Shown here: positions 43,682-50,835 of the stretch, one piece after another
Layout of the letters: each line of letters begins with the position of its first letter
Numbering within the stretch: the first letter of the stretch is position 1
From: DASPKM01 sp035628135
Lineage (GTDB): Bacteria; Bacteroidota; Bacteroidia; Chitinophagales; Chitinophagaceae
NCBI GenBank assembly: GCA_035628135.1
Contig: DASPKM010000010.1
Location: 124,001-188,000 of the forward strand
Direction: 5' to 3'
DNA length: 64,000 nt
Made by a program: the position numbers and the translations under genes
Notes under the pieces: model-generated
What the model was told of the DNA's origin: nothing
Databases searched by the model: none
What the model saw: the letters and a program-made list of their open reading frames with translations, nothing else

Positions 43682-43745
43682 TTATTTATATTATCTCATT
43701 GGCATATAAGCCCTTCGGTTTTCTACTGGAGGGTTTTTTGTTTTT
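43618..43745 (+). promoter_or_regulatory. Putative translational attenuator controlling the tRNA operon
   Basis: Four segments can be drawn by hand. Segment 1 (43618-43624, GTCTTTC) can pair with segment 2 (43654-43660, GAAGGGC) with two G-U pairs; between them is a perfect 9-bp hairpin (43631-43639 with 43644-43652). Segment 2 is the exact complement of segment 3 (43710-43716, GCCCTTC). Segment 3 is the 5' arm of the terminator formed with segment 4. A ribosome stalled on early Ser codons would block 1:2 and allow 2:3, preventing termination. Thermodynamics were not computed. Confidence 0.55.
43708..43745 (+). terminator. Intrinsic terminator directly before the first tRNA
   Basis: Arms 43708-43719 (AAGCCCTTCGGT) and 43725-43736 form 12 bp, with three G-U pairs, around a five-base loop. 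They are followed by TTTTTTGTTTTT up to 43745. The first tRNA begins at 43746, so there is no room for anything but an attenuation role. Confidence 0.8.
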
Positions 43746-43830
43746 GGAAGGTTGGCAGAATTGGCATTGCACCGGTCTTGAAAACCGAGGTCGCCCAACA
43801 GCGATGGGAGTTCGAGTCTCTCACCTTCCG
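43746..43830 (+). tRNA. tRNA-Ser (anticodon UGA)
   Basis: The 85-base class II tRNA has acceptor arms GGAAGGT and ACCTTCC that pair fully, D-stem GCAG/TTGC, anticodon loop CTTGAAA (anticodon TGA), a long variable arm with stem TCGC/GCGA, and T-arm GGGAG-TTCGAGT-CTCTC. Discriminator G fits Ser. CCA is not encoded. The anticodon stem has one C-A mismatch at its base. Confidence 0.95.
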
Positions 43831-43843
43831 CAGTTGTATTGTT

Positions 43844-43930
43844 GGAGAGCAGGCAGACATTGGTTTGCTGCGGCATCCTGCTAAGGTGCTCCGTGTAACA
43901 GCGGTAATGGTTCGATTCCATTGCTCTCCG
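43844..43930 (+). tRNA. tRNA-Ser (anticodon GCU)
   Basis: The 87-base class II tRNA has acceptor GGAGAGC/GCTCTCC, anticodon arm GCATC-CTGCTAA-GGTGC (anticodon GCT, reading AGC/AGT), an extended variable arm, T-arm AATGG-TTCGATT-CCATT and discriminator G. It lies 13 bases after the first tRNA-Ser. CCA is not encoded. Confidence 0.95.
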
Positions 43931-43937
43931 CTTATTT

Positions 43938-44022
43938 GGGACGTCGGTGACGAGGGTGGAGTCACGCCAGATTGTAAACCTGGTACACAGAAACACATGG
44001 AGTTCGAATCTCTAACGTCCCA
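43938..44022 (+). tRNA. tRNA-Tyr (anticodon GUA)
   Basis: The 85-base class II tRNA has acceptor GGGACGT/ACGTCCC, anticodon loop TTGTAAA (anticodon GTA), the long variable arm expected of bacterial tRNA-Tyr, T-arm TGGAG-TTCGAAT-CTCTA and discriminator A. It lies seven bases after tRNA-Ser(GCU). CCA is not encoded. No clear terminator was found in the 190 bases that follow. Confidence 0.95.
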
Positions 44023-44212
44023 CAAATGTCGACGCATTGAAATAATGGTTCGGAATCGAGCCCTGCTGTCTTCATATCCACTGCCAACCCAAAGTTCGTC
44101 AATGCTGCAGCCTAAAGTTTTATTCGATTTTCTTGCTGTTGATTTAACAGGCCCCGTCTATATCTTTTACCAGGAATTTAAATAACGAGGCCATTACTGC
44201 AGCCATCCATTA

Positions 44213-45181
44213 TTAAAACTGCTTTTGCCCCGGCCGCGATTTGCGTTTTTGATCCGGCGTTTTCGCCGGAGGCGTATTTGCTTTCTTTTGTTTGTTTACC
44301 TGGATAATAACCCTGATCACCTCCAGCACCGGTGCGCCGATACCCAATCGCTGTGCATTGGTAAAGGCAGGGCTGGCCTGCTGGCCCGTAGGGTCGAAAA
44401 CCAGGTAATCGCCATTGAGCTTATGTTCCGCGTCCAATAAACTATCCGGCACGTATACCTGTATTTTTACTTTCTGGTAACTGGCAGGAAAATATCGGAT
44501 ATAATAATTTTCTGATTGCTTGTACCAGCGGTCGTATTTCACTCCATGCTTTTTAATTTGCGAAGGTTCCCGCAAGACAGCTATGCGCTCAAAGGATTCA
44601 TACGAGGTAGTGCCCATTTCAAAAAGCCGTTGCATGCCGCTGTTGCCCTTGAAGATCCCTGACGAAGCAACTGTTTTTATAACACCCGCCACACCTCCTT
44701 TCAATTCAAACACCTGCCTGGGGGTCAGCAATTTCATAGCATCTGATTGAACGGAAGAAGACAATTTATTGAAATCAGCGCCGCTGACAACAGACCACAA
44801 CAACAATTGCACGTGCTTCTGCGGTATCTGCGAATGATGCCTTGAATTAAGCAAAACAGATTCTACAATATCTTTTCTATAACCTGTAACAGGTCCTTGC
44901 AGGTAAGCATCGCCGGGGCGGGGATCGGGCGTACCGGGTTGCAAGCAATAAGTTTTGAATTCCGCTTCATACAATCCAGGCGCCAGCACGAATCCGCCAT
45001 CCTGCGTTTGCGGAAGGTCCATTAACGATAGGGGTTTGAGACCGGCGGCTATGGAAGGTTGATCGTAATTATTGTCAATTATGGGATCGTATTCCACCGG
45101 TTGCCTGGCATTGCGCGAGGCAGATGCGCAAGCCGCAAAAAGAATAACAAAACAAAGGTTTCGAAGTAAAGATGCTGACAT
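44213..45181 (-). CDS. Hypothetical lipoprotein
   Basis: The 322-residue precursor begins at ATG 45181, which gives a lipoprotein signal (MSASLLRNLCFVILFAAC). The mature part has an N-terminal beta-type section (GGFVLAPGLYEAEFKTYCLQ), a helical middle with KHVQLLLWSVVSGADFNKLS, a segment with QIQVYVPDSLL-like strands, and a basic Pro/Lys-rich tail (PPAKTPDQKRKSRPGQKQF). The helical middle resembles unassigned secreted Bacteroidota proteins, but no family is recognised. It is convergent with the tRNA operon. Confidence 0.75.
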   Translation of the reverse strand: MSASLLRNLCFVILFAACASASRNARQPVEYDPIIDNNYDQPSIAAGLKPLSLMDLPQTQDGGFVLAPGLYEAEFKTYCLQPGTPDPRPGDAYLQGPVTGYRKDIVESVLLNSRHHSQIPQKHVQLLLWSVVSGADFNKLSSSVQSDAMKLLTPRQVFELKGGVAGVIKTVASSGIFKGNSGMQRLFEMGTTSYESFERIAVLREPSQIKKHGVKYDRWYKQSENYYIRYFPASYQKVKIQVYVPDSLLDAEHKLNGDYLVFDPTGQQASPAFTNAQRLGIGAPVLEVIRVIIQVNKQKKANTPPAKTPDQKRKSRPGQKQF

Positions 45182-45606
45182 AGGGGTGGTTTTTAGTTGA
45201 TACAAAATCTAAAAAAAACCACGCATTTAAAAGCAATGCGCAGGTAAAGTATTGTTAAGAGGCGCTTTTGCAAGAGCTTAACATATGCGTTAACGTTATC
45301 CCTATAGGCGTTATTGCAATTGATGGTTACCGTTAGTGAGCATTCCGCATTTTACTCCTTCACATACACCGCAACATAAGTTATCGTCGGCTGGCCGATT
45401 CCTAAACATCCCGGTTGTGATATTTGGAACACCGAATGCATTTCGAAAGTATTGTCGCCAATAGTAATTTGTTTGGAGGCCATGGCTGCGATTTGAGACG
45501 CTATTTTACGCGCTTATTCAACCGGAAAAAGAGTGTTTTCCCCGTATATATCTTCCCTTTGCCCATTCCGCAATAATTCTTTCCTTTGCCGCACCAAACG
45601 CACATC
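45182..45606. other. Intergenic region with one small possible ORF
   Basis: This 425-base gap lies between divergent genes. Apart from a possible 43-residue ORF on the minus strand (45352-45483), no gene, repeat or clear promoter was recognised. Confidence 0.5.
45352..45483 (-). CDS. Possible 43-residue small protein
   Basis: The frame from ATG 45483 reads MASKQITIGDNTFEMHSVFQ and ends QPTITYVAVYVKE. The balanced composition with beta-type alternation looks protein-like rather than random, but no family is recognised and no Shine-Dalgarno or TAnnTTTG element precedes it. It could be a real small protein or a gene remnant. Confidence 0.3.
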   Translation of the reverse strand: MASKQITIGDNTFEMHSVFQISQPGCLGIGQPTITYVAVYVKE

Positions 45607-46584
45607 ATGCTAAAAGACATAAAAATCCTGAATGAAGTGGACACCCGTTCGGGCTTCGGAGAAGGCATTTACGAACTCGGTAAAAAAAATCCCAATGTAG
45701 TTGCGCTCACTGCCGACCTGGCGGGCTCGCTCAAGCTGCAAAAGTTCATGAAAGAATTCCCCGAGCGGTTCGTGCAATGCGGTATTGCAGAAGCTAATAT
45801 GATGGGCATTGCCGCAGGCCTCACCATCGGTGGCAAAATTCCGTATACCACTACCTTCGCCAATTTTTCCACCGGCCGCGTGTACGACCAGATCAGGCAG
45901 TCAATTGCCTACTCAGGCAAAAACGTAAAGATCTGCGCCTCACACGCCGGCGTAACCCTGGGTGAAGACGGGGCCACGCACCAGATACTCGAAGACATCG
46001 GCATGATGAAAATGCTACCCGGCATGACCGTGATAGTGCCCTGCGATTTCAATCAAACCAAGGCCGCCACTATTGCCATCGCGGAGCATGTGGGACCGGT
46101 TTACCTTAGGTTCGGCAGGCCCAAATGGCCGAATTTCACCGCACCCGACCAAACCTTTGAAATAGGAAAAGCGCAAATACTGGCTGAGGGCACCGACGTT
46201 TCCATCTTTGCCTGCGGGCACCTGGTTTGGAAAGCCATCGAAGCGGCCAGGGCGCTGGAAGAAAAAGGCATCAGCGCGGAAGTGATCAATATCCACACCA
46301 TCAAACCGTTGGACAAGCACGCCGTGATACAATCGATTACCAAGACCAGGTGCGTAGTAACCGCAGAGGAACATAACATCATCGGTGGACTGGGCGACAG
46401 CATCGCCCAGGTTGCAGCCCGGCACCTGCCAGTACCCATAGAATACGTGGGCACAAACGATACTTTCGGGGAGAGCGGAACGCCGGACCAGTTGCTTAAG
46501 AAATATGGGCTCGACGCTCCCAATATCGTGGAGGCCGTTGAGAAAGTGCTGTCACGCAGGAAAAGCATAAAATTAGCGGTCTAG
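45607..46584 (+). CDS. Transketolase, C-terminal subunit of a split enzyme
   Basis: The 325-residue protein covers the pyrimidine-binding and C-terminal domains: DTRSGFGEGIYELGKKNPNV, the ThDP-activating region FVQCGIAEANMMGIAAGL (with the conserved glutamate), YTTTFANFSTGRVYDQIRQS, ASHAGVTLGEDGATHQ, and the C-terminal TAEEHNIIGGLGDSIAQ. Split transketolases need a separate N-terminal subunit binding the ThDP diphosphate; usually it is next door, but no such gene is in this window. The enzyme moves two-carbon units in the pentose phosphate pathway. ATG 45607 is preferred to TTG 45586. Confidence 0.92.
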   Translation: MLKDIKILNEVDTRSGFGEGIYELGKKNPNVVALTADLAGSLKLQKFMKEFPERFVQCGIAEANMMGIAAGLTIGGKIPYTTTFANFSTGRVYDQIRQSIAYSGKNVKICASHAGVTLGEDGATHQILEDIGMMKMLPGMTVIVPCDFNQTKAATIAIAEHVGPVYLRFGRPKWPNFTAPDQTFEIGKAQILAEGTDVSIFACGHLVWKAIEAARALEEKGISAEVINIHTIKPLDKHAVIQSITKTRCVVTAEEHNIIGGLGDSIAQVAARHLPVPIEYVGTNDTFGESGTPDQLLKKYGLDAPNIVEAVEKVLSRRKSIKLAV

Positions 46585-46667
46585 CGTTTACCACTTGCGG
46601 GCCGCCGGCAGCACCTATTATGTGAATGCCTAACCGATAATCCGTGACGCTCAACTAAATAAAACTT

Positions 46668-47219
46668 ATGGCAGTCACCACTCAAGACAGCGAACTACTC
46701 CATCAATTCCGTAACCCGGGCACCAGGGAGCAGGGCTTTACTGCCATCATTAAAAAATACCAGGAAAAGCTATACTGGCATGTGCGCCGCATGGTAGTGG
46801 AACACGACGACGCCAATGATGTGCTCCAGAACATTTTCATCAGGGTTTGGAACGGCCTTGAAAATTTCCGCGAAGATTCTCAACTCTATACCTGGCTTTA
46901 CCGTATCGCTACCAATGAGTGCCTGACCTTCCTGGAACAGCAGAAAAAGAGATCGGCAGTATCCCTCAGCGAGGTTGAAAGCGGGTTAAGCAATAAGATC
47001 AAAGCTGATAAGTTCTTCGATCCCAATAAGTTAGAGTGGAAATTGCAACTCGCTATTCAGCAACTGCCTGAAAAGCAAAGGATTGTGTTCAATCTCCGTT
47101 ATTACGACGAAATGCCCTACGAAGAAATGAGCCGAATCCTGGAAACTTCCGAAGGGGCCCTGAAGGCCTCGTACCATCACGCAGTAAAAAAAATTGAAGA
47201 CTATATCCTGAACCATTAA
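46668..47219 (+). CDS. ECF-type RNA polymerase sigma factor
   Basis: The 183-residue protein has region 2 (FTAIIKKYQEKLYWHVRRMV, DDANDVLQNIFIRVWNGL, LYTWLYRIATNECLTFL) and region 4 (LQLAIQQLPEKQRIVFNLRY, MPYEEMSRILETSEGALKAS). The next gene, 34 bases on, encodes a single-pass membrane protein and is the likely anti-sigma factor. A secreted LTxxQ-like protein follows. The three form a probable envelope-response operon. Confidence 0.93.
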   Translation: MAVTTQDSELLHQFRNPGTREQGFTAIIKKYQEKLYWHVRRMVVEHDDANDVLQNIFIRVWNGLENFREDSQLYTWLYRIATNECLTFLEQQKKRSAVSLSEVESGLSNKIKADKFFDPNKLEWKLQLAIQQLPEKQRIVFNLRYYDEMPYEEMSRILETSEGALKASYHHAVKKIEDYILNH

Positions 47220-47253
47220 ACCAAACGACCCTAAACCAGTCTCAGGAAGGTCA

Positions 47254-47982
47254 ATGCAAACCAGGTCAACCATATTGAACGAATTGAGGAAGATCAGCCC
47301 TACGGTTGCGACTATCAGTCCCGAAAATACCTATAGCGTGCCGCAAGGGTATTTCGAGGGGTTGGCCAGCGCGATACTGGCAAGGGTAAAGGCCGGCCAG
47401 CAAAGTGCAAAGGACGAACTCGAGACCTTATCACCGCTGCTCAACAGCCTGAGCAGGAAGCTGCCCTATGAAGTGCCCCAGGATTATTTCGGTGAGCTTT
47501 CTGAAACAGTAGTTGGCGGCGTAAAGGCCATTGACTTTGTAAAGGGAGAACTGCAGAACATCTCTCCTTTGATCGATAGCCTGAAGCACAAAAATGTTTA
47601 CCAGGTGCCGGAAGGTTATTTTGAAGACCTTGCAGGCAACATCCTGGACAAAATAAAAGAACGCAAACCGGCAAAAGTTGTTTCAATGGGCCGTAAGGTC
47701 ATGCGGTATGCGGTAGCGGCAGCAGTAATAGGTATTATGGCCATCGGAGGCTGGATGTATTTTGGCAACAACAACCCCAATAAAGAAGTTGCCGTAGTGG
47801 AGAAGATCAGTGATGATAGCTCCATATCGGAAGAAGAAATGACCAATTACCTGGAAAATGGAACACTTACCGTTGCAGTAAGCGCTCCTGTAGAACACGA
47901 AGACATGGATGCAGCCGATATAAAAGAAATGCTATCAGATGTAAGCGATGATGAATTGCAGCAATACTTAACAACATTATAG
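47254..47982 (+). CDS. Probable anti-sigma factor with three tandem N-terminal repeats
   Basis: The 242-residue protein has three about 37-residue repeats at residues 9-45, 55-90 and 99-135, each with the pattern EL-x-x-I/L-S-P-x-x-x-S, then Y-x-VP-x-x-YF-x-x-L. A membrane helix follows (about 152-170, YAVAAAVIGIMAIGGWMYF). The acidic C-terminal domain holds two short related units (SEEEMTNYLENG and SDDELQQYLTTL). Position after the ECF sigma gene and the topology suggest that the repeats bind sigma in the cytoplasm. No zinc-binding HxxxCxxC motif is present. The repeated sigma-side module is unusual. Confidence 0.75.
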   Translation: MQTRSTILNELRKISPTVATISPENTYSVPQGYFEGLASAILARVKAGQQSAKDELETLSPLLNSLSRKLPYEVPQDYFGELSETVVGGVKAIDFVKGELQNISPLIDSLKHKNVYQVPEGYFEDLAGNILDKIKERKPAKVVSMGRKVMRYAVAAAVIGIMAIGGWMYFGNNNPNKEVAVVEKISDDSSISEEEMTNYLENGTLTVAVSAPVEHEDMDAADIKEMLSDVSDDELQQYLTTL

Positions 47983-47990
47983 AATCCGTC

Positions 47991-48407
47991 ATGAAAAAAA
48001 TAATTCTACTCATATTGATGTTCGCATGGACCGCAGGGGTTTCGCTTGCGCAGGACAACGAAAAGGCCGATGGTGGAAAGCTGAAGGCTTACCAGATAGC
48101 TTTCTTCACCAACAAGCTTAAGCTTACCCCCGAAGAAGCACAACGCTTCTGGCCCATCTTCAATAAATATGAAGACGAGATCAGGATCAACCGTATCCAG
48201 AACAAACAGGCCACGCAAATAGAACTGGAAGAAAAAGAGATCCAGATCCGCAAAAGATATTTCGAGCAGTTCTCCCAGGTATTGAACAAAGACCGGGCAG
48301 ACCGCGTGTTCAAGTGCGACCGGGAGTTTAAAGACGTGGTGAGAAGGGAATTGATGGAACGCAGGCAATTGCGTCAACAAAATAATAAACGCCCCATCAG
48401 GCAATAA
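47991..48407 (+). CDS. Secreted LTxxQ/CpxP-like helical protein
   Basis: The 138-residue precursor has a signal peptide (MKKIILLILMFAWTAGVSLA, then QD). The mature part is all helix with KLTPEEAQRFWPIFNKYEDE, close to the LTxxQ-type motif of Spy/CpxP proteins, and a basic C-terminus (RRELMERRQLRQQNNKRPIR). Spy/CpxP proteins are periplasmic chaperones or stress sensors. It follows the anti-sigma gene by eight bases, so it may provide the signal or be an effector of the response. Confidence 0.82.
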   Translation: MKKIILLILMFAWTAGVSLAQDNEKADGGKLKAYQIAFFTNKLKLTPEEAQRFWPIFNKYEDEIRINRIQNKQATQIELEEKEIQIRKRYFEQFSQVLNKDRADRVFKCDREFKDVVRRELMERRQLRQQNNKRPIRQ

Positions 48408-48499
48408 GCATATTTAAACTTGGTGTTTTTCATAGGTTAGCAACGGCCGGCTCTTTTCAGGGCAGGCCTTTGTGTTAGTTACAGCATAAAGCTTATAAT

Positions 48500-49228
48500 T
48501 CAAAATTTAAATACCGGCGTTGTAATATCGTGGTAAAACAAAAAGGTCCATCCTTCTTTCTCCCCCTGCTCCCACCATCGTTGTCGTAATTCCATTGCCA
48601 GCTTGCCATTGTAATCGTATTTTGCCACAAAGCGGTGGCGCATCTGCTGTAATTGGGGCGCGTCGTCGGCGCCAAAAAATAAACGCTCGCCCCCTTCTAC
48701 TATCCAAAACACCTGGTGATAAGGGCTGTGCGCGCCCGTTACCTCGTATTTGATATATCCATCCAGCGCCCCATTGCCGTCCAGCAACACCAATTGGTTC
48801 GAGTGTTTTAAAGGCTCCAACTCTTCCGTAATAAAAGAAGGAAATCCTTTTTCAAATGCGAATGCCAATTCCTGCCGCTGCACATAGTAAGTAGCGTTGG
48901 GAAAGCTCAGCGTCTTATTGCCAATGGCGCCCACGCCACCAGCATGGTCTTTATGCAGGTGCGAGAGCAACACCTTGGTAACCTCACCTGGATTAATTCC
49001 AGCTTCCATCATGTTGCGGTGCAATTGCATGGCGCCCTCCTGTTCAAATCCGAGGCCGGTATCCAGCAACAATACGTCCTCTGCCGTAACCACCACAAAA
49101 GGTTGTACTTCTACGAGCAAACTGCCCACGGGCCGCTTCTGGAGGTCGTCTGTTGTTTCATTAAATGGAACAAAAAGCTTGGTCTTGTCGATGGTGAAAG
49201 AGCCTTCTGAAAGCGGAATGATCTTCAT
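48500..49228 (-). CDS. MBL-fold metallohydrolase
   Basis: The 242-residue protein has the metallo-beta-lactamase fold motif as H90, H92, D94 and H95 (SHLHKDHAGG). It also has DTGLG before it, a histidine region after GAHSPYHQ, and the later GADDAP segment where the bridging acidic residue is expected. No signal peptide is seen, so it is cytoplasmic. It resembles quorum-lactonase or generic MBL hydrolases; the substrate is unknown. It seems to be transcribed alone, facing the ECF operon. Confidence 0.9.
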   Translation of the reverse strand: MKIIPLSEGSFTIDKTKLFVPFNETTDDLQKRPVGSLLVEVQPFVVVTAEDVLLLDTGLGFEQEGAMQLHRNMMEAGINPGEVTKVLLSHLHKDHAGGVGAIGNKTLSFPNATYYVQRQELAFAFEKGFPSFITEELEPLKHSNQLVLLDGNGALDGYIKYEVTGAHSPYHQVFWIVEGGERLFFGADDAPQLQQMRHRFVAKYDYNGKLAMELRQRWWEQGEKEGWTFLFYHDITTPVFKF

Positions 49229-49263
49229 GTGCAGGGAGAATTGAATGCAAAGCTAGCGCGCTT

Positions 49264-49410
49264 TTACAAGATTCTCCAGGAACGATCGTTTTGAAATTTG
49301 AAAGAGCCTTCGCATGTCACCTGCCCATCGATGGGAAGCAGCTGCAGCGTACTGTCGAGGATTGCGGCGGGAACAATGACATAATTATCTTTTGTGGAGA
49401 TGATTTTCAT
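49264..49410 (-). CDS. Possible 48-residue protein downstream of rodA
   Basis: The frame from ATG 49410 reads MKIISTKDNYVIVPAAILDS and ends KFQNDRSWRIL. It is 50 bases after the rodA stop on the same strand and would be the last gene of the rod-shape operon. The composition looks like a small beta domain. It is open further upstream in frame, but the extension overlaps rodA. No family is recognised. Confidence 0.42.
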   Translation of the reverse strand: MKIISTKDNYVIVPAAILDSTLQLLPIDGQVTCEGSFKFQNDRSWRIL

Positions 49411-49460
49411 CTTCAGGTAACAACGCACCGGCCTCGGAAAAGAACCATCGACCAAAAAAA

Positions 49461-50822
49461 TTATCGCAGCACCATTTGCCTGTCTGCGTCGAGCCTGATG
49501 AGAATGAAGAGAAGAACAGTGAAAGTTATCAATGAGGTTCCTCCATAGCTGATGAAGGGAAGCGGTATACCGATAACAGGCGCAAGCCCGATGGTCATGC
49601 ATACGTTGATGGCTATGTGAAAAAAGAAAACCGAGGCAACGCCGTATGCGTAACATCGGCTGAAGACACTTCGTTGTCGTTCTGCAATGGTAACAATGCG
49701 CAGCAATAGCACGAGATAAATCCCCAGGAATATGATACTGCCGAGGAACCCAAAGCCTTCGCCTATCGTACAGAAGATAAAATCCGTTCGCTGCTCGGGC
49801 ACGAAATCATACCTTGTTTGCGTGCCCTTCAGCAATCCTTTACCGATGAAGCCTCCACTGCCTATTGCAATCTTGCTTTGCTTTACGTTGTAGTCGCCAT
49901 CGTCTTTTTTGGCTGCGGCCACTTTTTGTTCGCTTTCAATCAACGCGGCCTGGTCTTTTGGCACATAATCTTTACCAATCGCGGCGTATATGCGTTTCAC
50001 CTGGTAAGGCTCAAACATGTGTTCGAACACGTAAGGAACCGCAAAGCGCTGAATGCCCACGCACACAAACCACAATGCAACAATCGTCACCAATATGCGG
50101 CGGCGGCGCCTTATCTGCCTTCGCATGAAATAAATGGTAAGCCCGGCAATGGCGGTAAGCACAATGGCGAGTGTATTTGGATCTACCAGCAGCGTAGCCA
50201 CCACCAGCACCGCCAGCGATGCACCGAGTATAAGATAGGCGGGCGGCAAACCCTCTCGGAACATCACGATAAAAAATGAAAAGTATACCAATGCCAATCC
50301 TGTTTCTTCCTGCCTCCAGGTTATGATCGCCGGCAACAGCGTTATGCCGATAGCGATCATGTGCGAACGCGATTTTGTAAAATCTGCGTTCAACCTCGAC
50401 AGGTATTTCGCCAGGGCCAGGTTCACGAATACCTTACACAATTCCGCAGGCTGCAGTTGAAAGCTGCCGAAGCGGATGATGGACTTGGTCCCTTTAACTT
50501 CCGTATGAAAAGGGAATACCAATAGCAGCAACAACAAACCGAACACATACCAAAGATTGGCCGTTGCAGTAAAAAATTTACTGTCTGTAAGCAGGATGAA
50601 AACGCCGAGGAATAACCCGATGATAAAATACAGCGACTGGCGGCTGTAATCTGTTTTCAATGAAATGAATCCCTGAACTATATTTTGAAAACCGCTTACG
50701 CCTTCTCTTTCCTGGTAGGTGGCTGCAAAAATACTCAGGATGCCAACGAAGCACAGTATGACGTATATCCATACCAGGCTCCAGTCTATGCCTTTTGATA
50801 TTGCAGGGTTTTTTTGGTTCAT
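49461..50822 (-). CDS. rodA: RodA, SEDS-family peptidoglycan glycosyltransferase
   Basis: The 453-residue protein has about ten membrane segments. It polymerises lipid II for side-wall growth together with PBP2 (mrdA, next gene upstream). SEDS hallmarks are RFGSFQLQPAELCKVFVNLA, ITWRQEETGLALVY (catalytic Asp replaced by the usual W-x-QxD/E context) and GIPLPFISYGGTSLI near the C-terminus. A basic RRQIRRRRRI segment and a longer periplasmic loop (about residues 255-310) are typical of Bacteroidota. The gene starts 13 bases after mrdA. Confidence 0.95.
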   Translation of the reverse strand: MNQKNPAISKGIDWSLVWIYVILCFVGILSIFAATYQEREGVSGFQNIVQGFISLKTDYSRQSLYFIIGLFLGVFILLTDSKFFTATANLWYVFGLLLLLLVFPFHTEVKGTKSIIRFGSFQLQPAELCKVFVNLALAKYLSRLNADFTKSRSHMIAIGITLLPAIITWRQEETGLALVYFSFFIVMFREGLPPAYLILGASLAVLVVATLLVDPNTLAIVLTAIAGLTIYFMRRQIRRRRRILVTIVALWFVCVGIQRFAVPYVFEHMFEPYQVKRIYAAIGKDYVPKDQAALIESEQKVAAAKKDDGDYNVKQSKIAIGSGGFIGKGLLKGTQTRYDFVPEQRTDFIFCTIGEGFGFLGSIIFLGIYLVLLLRIVTIAERQRSVFSRCYAYGVASVFFFHIAINVCMTIGLAPVIGIPLPFISYGGTSLITFTVLLFILIRLDADRQMVLR

Positions 50823-50835
50823 GCTTCAACCGGCA

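Noticed and set aside
43592..43745. T-box riboswitch in front of the tRNA genes
   Set aside because: No T-box sequence or specifier-loop stem is visible, and T-boxes control synthetase or amino-acid genes in other phyla. The codon-rich leader explains the layout better.
44030..44080. tRNA-like GGTTCGGAATCGAGCC stretch after tRNA-Tyr
   Set aside because: No acceptor stem or anticodon arm can be drawn around it.
43746..44185. Open frames crossing the tRNA genes on both strands
   Set aside because: The three tRNA structures account for this sequence.
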